DNA of 64,000 nucleotides, taken from Trichoplax sp. H2 (lineage: Eukaryota; Placozoa; Uniplacotomia; Trichoplacea). The notes below the pieces were generated by a model. The model ran no database searches. It saw only the letters and a program-made list of their open reading frames with translations, and had not been told where the DNA came from. A program made the position numbers and the translations under genes. How positions within the stretch are numbered: position 1 is the stretch's first letter; every line of letters starts with the position of its first letter. The stretch covers positions 145,929 to 209,928 of the forward strand of contig NOWV01000133.1 in assembly GCA_003344405.1 (NCBI GenBank), written 5' to 3'. Below are positions 63,336-64,000 of this stretch, in pieces.

Positions 63336-63911
63336 TTTCGCTTTCTTTTCATTATATTAAGCGAAAGGAAAACAATTGCCAAAATTATTGCCGCGATTGC
63401 CAGTATATTTACAGTGATAAAGACATGCTGGGAAACACCAATAATTCTGACTTCAACTTTAACCGTATCAGCGGGTACAGCTCCACCTAGAATTATCATT
63501 AATAATGAATTATTATTAAGTACATACAAATCACGGAAATCTGTAATCTGGAGGTAAGAAGTGCTAATTGCAGAAATATGAAAAATACGGCGATTATTAA
63601 ACTATCTAACTGTCTCCATAACGAGAAAATGATATTTCTTAAGGATAAATCTCGTAAACTAACATTACTGATTGTTAGTGTAATGGGTAGTCCTCAAAGG
63701 TAATGTTGACTTTCTTAATCTAACATATTAGCATTTAGTATTTATCGTCCAAGCTAAAAAAGTAAGACTGTGCAGGACATACCTATCCAATAGATTTTAT
63801 TCTCATAAATCTGTAGTTCATTTGTTATACCATAATGTAGACTAATAGGAATAACGTTCGATTCGTTTCCAATAACTATTAGTGTAGCCAATATTGAATA
63901 ATTAAACATTG
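63336..63911 (-). CDS. Second GABA-B-like receptor, two exons (partial, continues off the window)
   Basis: Exon at about 63783-63911 encodes the end of the ligand domain (ATLIVIGNESNVIPISLHYG, then ENKIYWI) and leaves in phase 1 at GTATGT. Exon 63336-63486 encodes the GAVPADTV hinge and TM1 (VFITVNILAIAAIILAIVFL, then SLNIMKRKRK) and leaves in phase 2. The TM1 exon is 151 nt, exactly the length and phase of the TM1 exon in the receptor downstream. No TM2-TM7 exons are recognisable between it and the next gene, so it may be truncated, have a very long intron, or be spliced into the downstream gene. The upstream acceptor (TTAAG at 63912) is tentative. Confidence 0.65.
63487..63782. other. Intron of the second receptor
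   Basis: Bounded on the minus strand by donor GTATGT (63782 downwards) and acceptor TTCTAG (ending at 63487). No other feature seen. Confidence 0.6.
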
Positions 63912-64000
63912 CTTAAGCCTATTTACGCATATTAGCTGAATTCGTATCATTTAGTTAAAGCTTAATATATTAGTAAATCAGCCAATTTAGAAAGAATTTT

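Overview
The window reads as nuclear DNA of an early-branching animal. It is AT-rich, its genes are broken by many short GT-AG introns (about 70 to 700 bp, a few over 1 kb), and it carries an animal-type GABA-B-like class C receptor. A placozoan is my best guess, because of the base composition, the compact introns and the GABA-B-like receptors; this is inference and another basal metazoan is possible. There is no bacterial operon, no rRNA and no CRISPR array.

Layout. (1) 1-3303, minus: class I dynamin-like GTPase, complete except for its last few codons. (2) 7649-9053, minus: a wrecked class I copy. Plus-strand orphan copies of the class II N-terminal exon lie at 6722-6894 and about 10739-10850. 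(3) 13214-18611, plus: class II dynamin-like GTPase ending in a kinase-like domain. (4) 22610-26357 and 29468-33092, minus: two intact class I genes. (5) 35.7-36.5 kb tandem repeat and 36.8-37.0 kb GTAC-palindrome patch. (6) 37.5-43.24 kb, plus: a second class II gene preceded by repeated copies of its N-terminal exon. (7) 45939-57552, minus: a GABA-B-like receptor in about 15 exons. (8) 63336-63911, minus: two exons of a second such receptor.

The dynamin-like cluster is the most unusual content. Class I encodes a short helical N-terminal domain, a GTPase domain (G[ED]xSAGKS, DSPG, NKWD), a helical region and a glycine-rich hydrophobic segment that could enter membranes. Class II shares the same N-terminal plan, GTPase domain and even intron positions and phases, but continues through a long helical stalk into a tyrosine-kinase-like pseudokinase whose VAIK lysine, HRD aspartate and DFG are replaced identically in both copies. 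The mixture of intact copies, one pseudogene and stray exons looks like birth-and-death evolution, as in immune GTPase clusters; a defence role is inference only.

Gene models were built by hand from splice sites and paralog comparison. Exon lengths and phases agree across paralogs, which supports them strongly. Unresolved points: the first exon of the 37.9-43.2 kb gene, the exon 1/2 junction of the 13.2-18.6 kb gene, and the exon 8/9 junction of the receptor.
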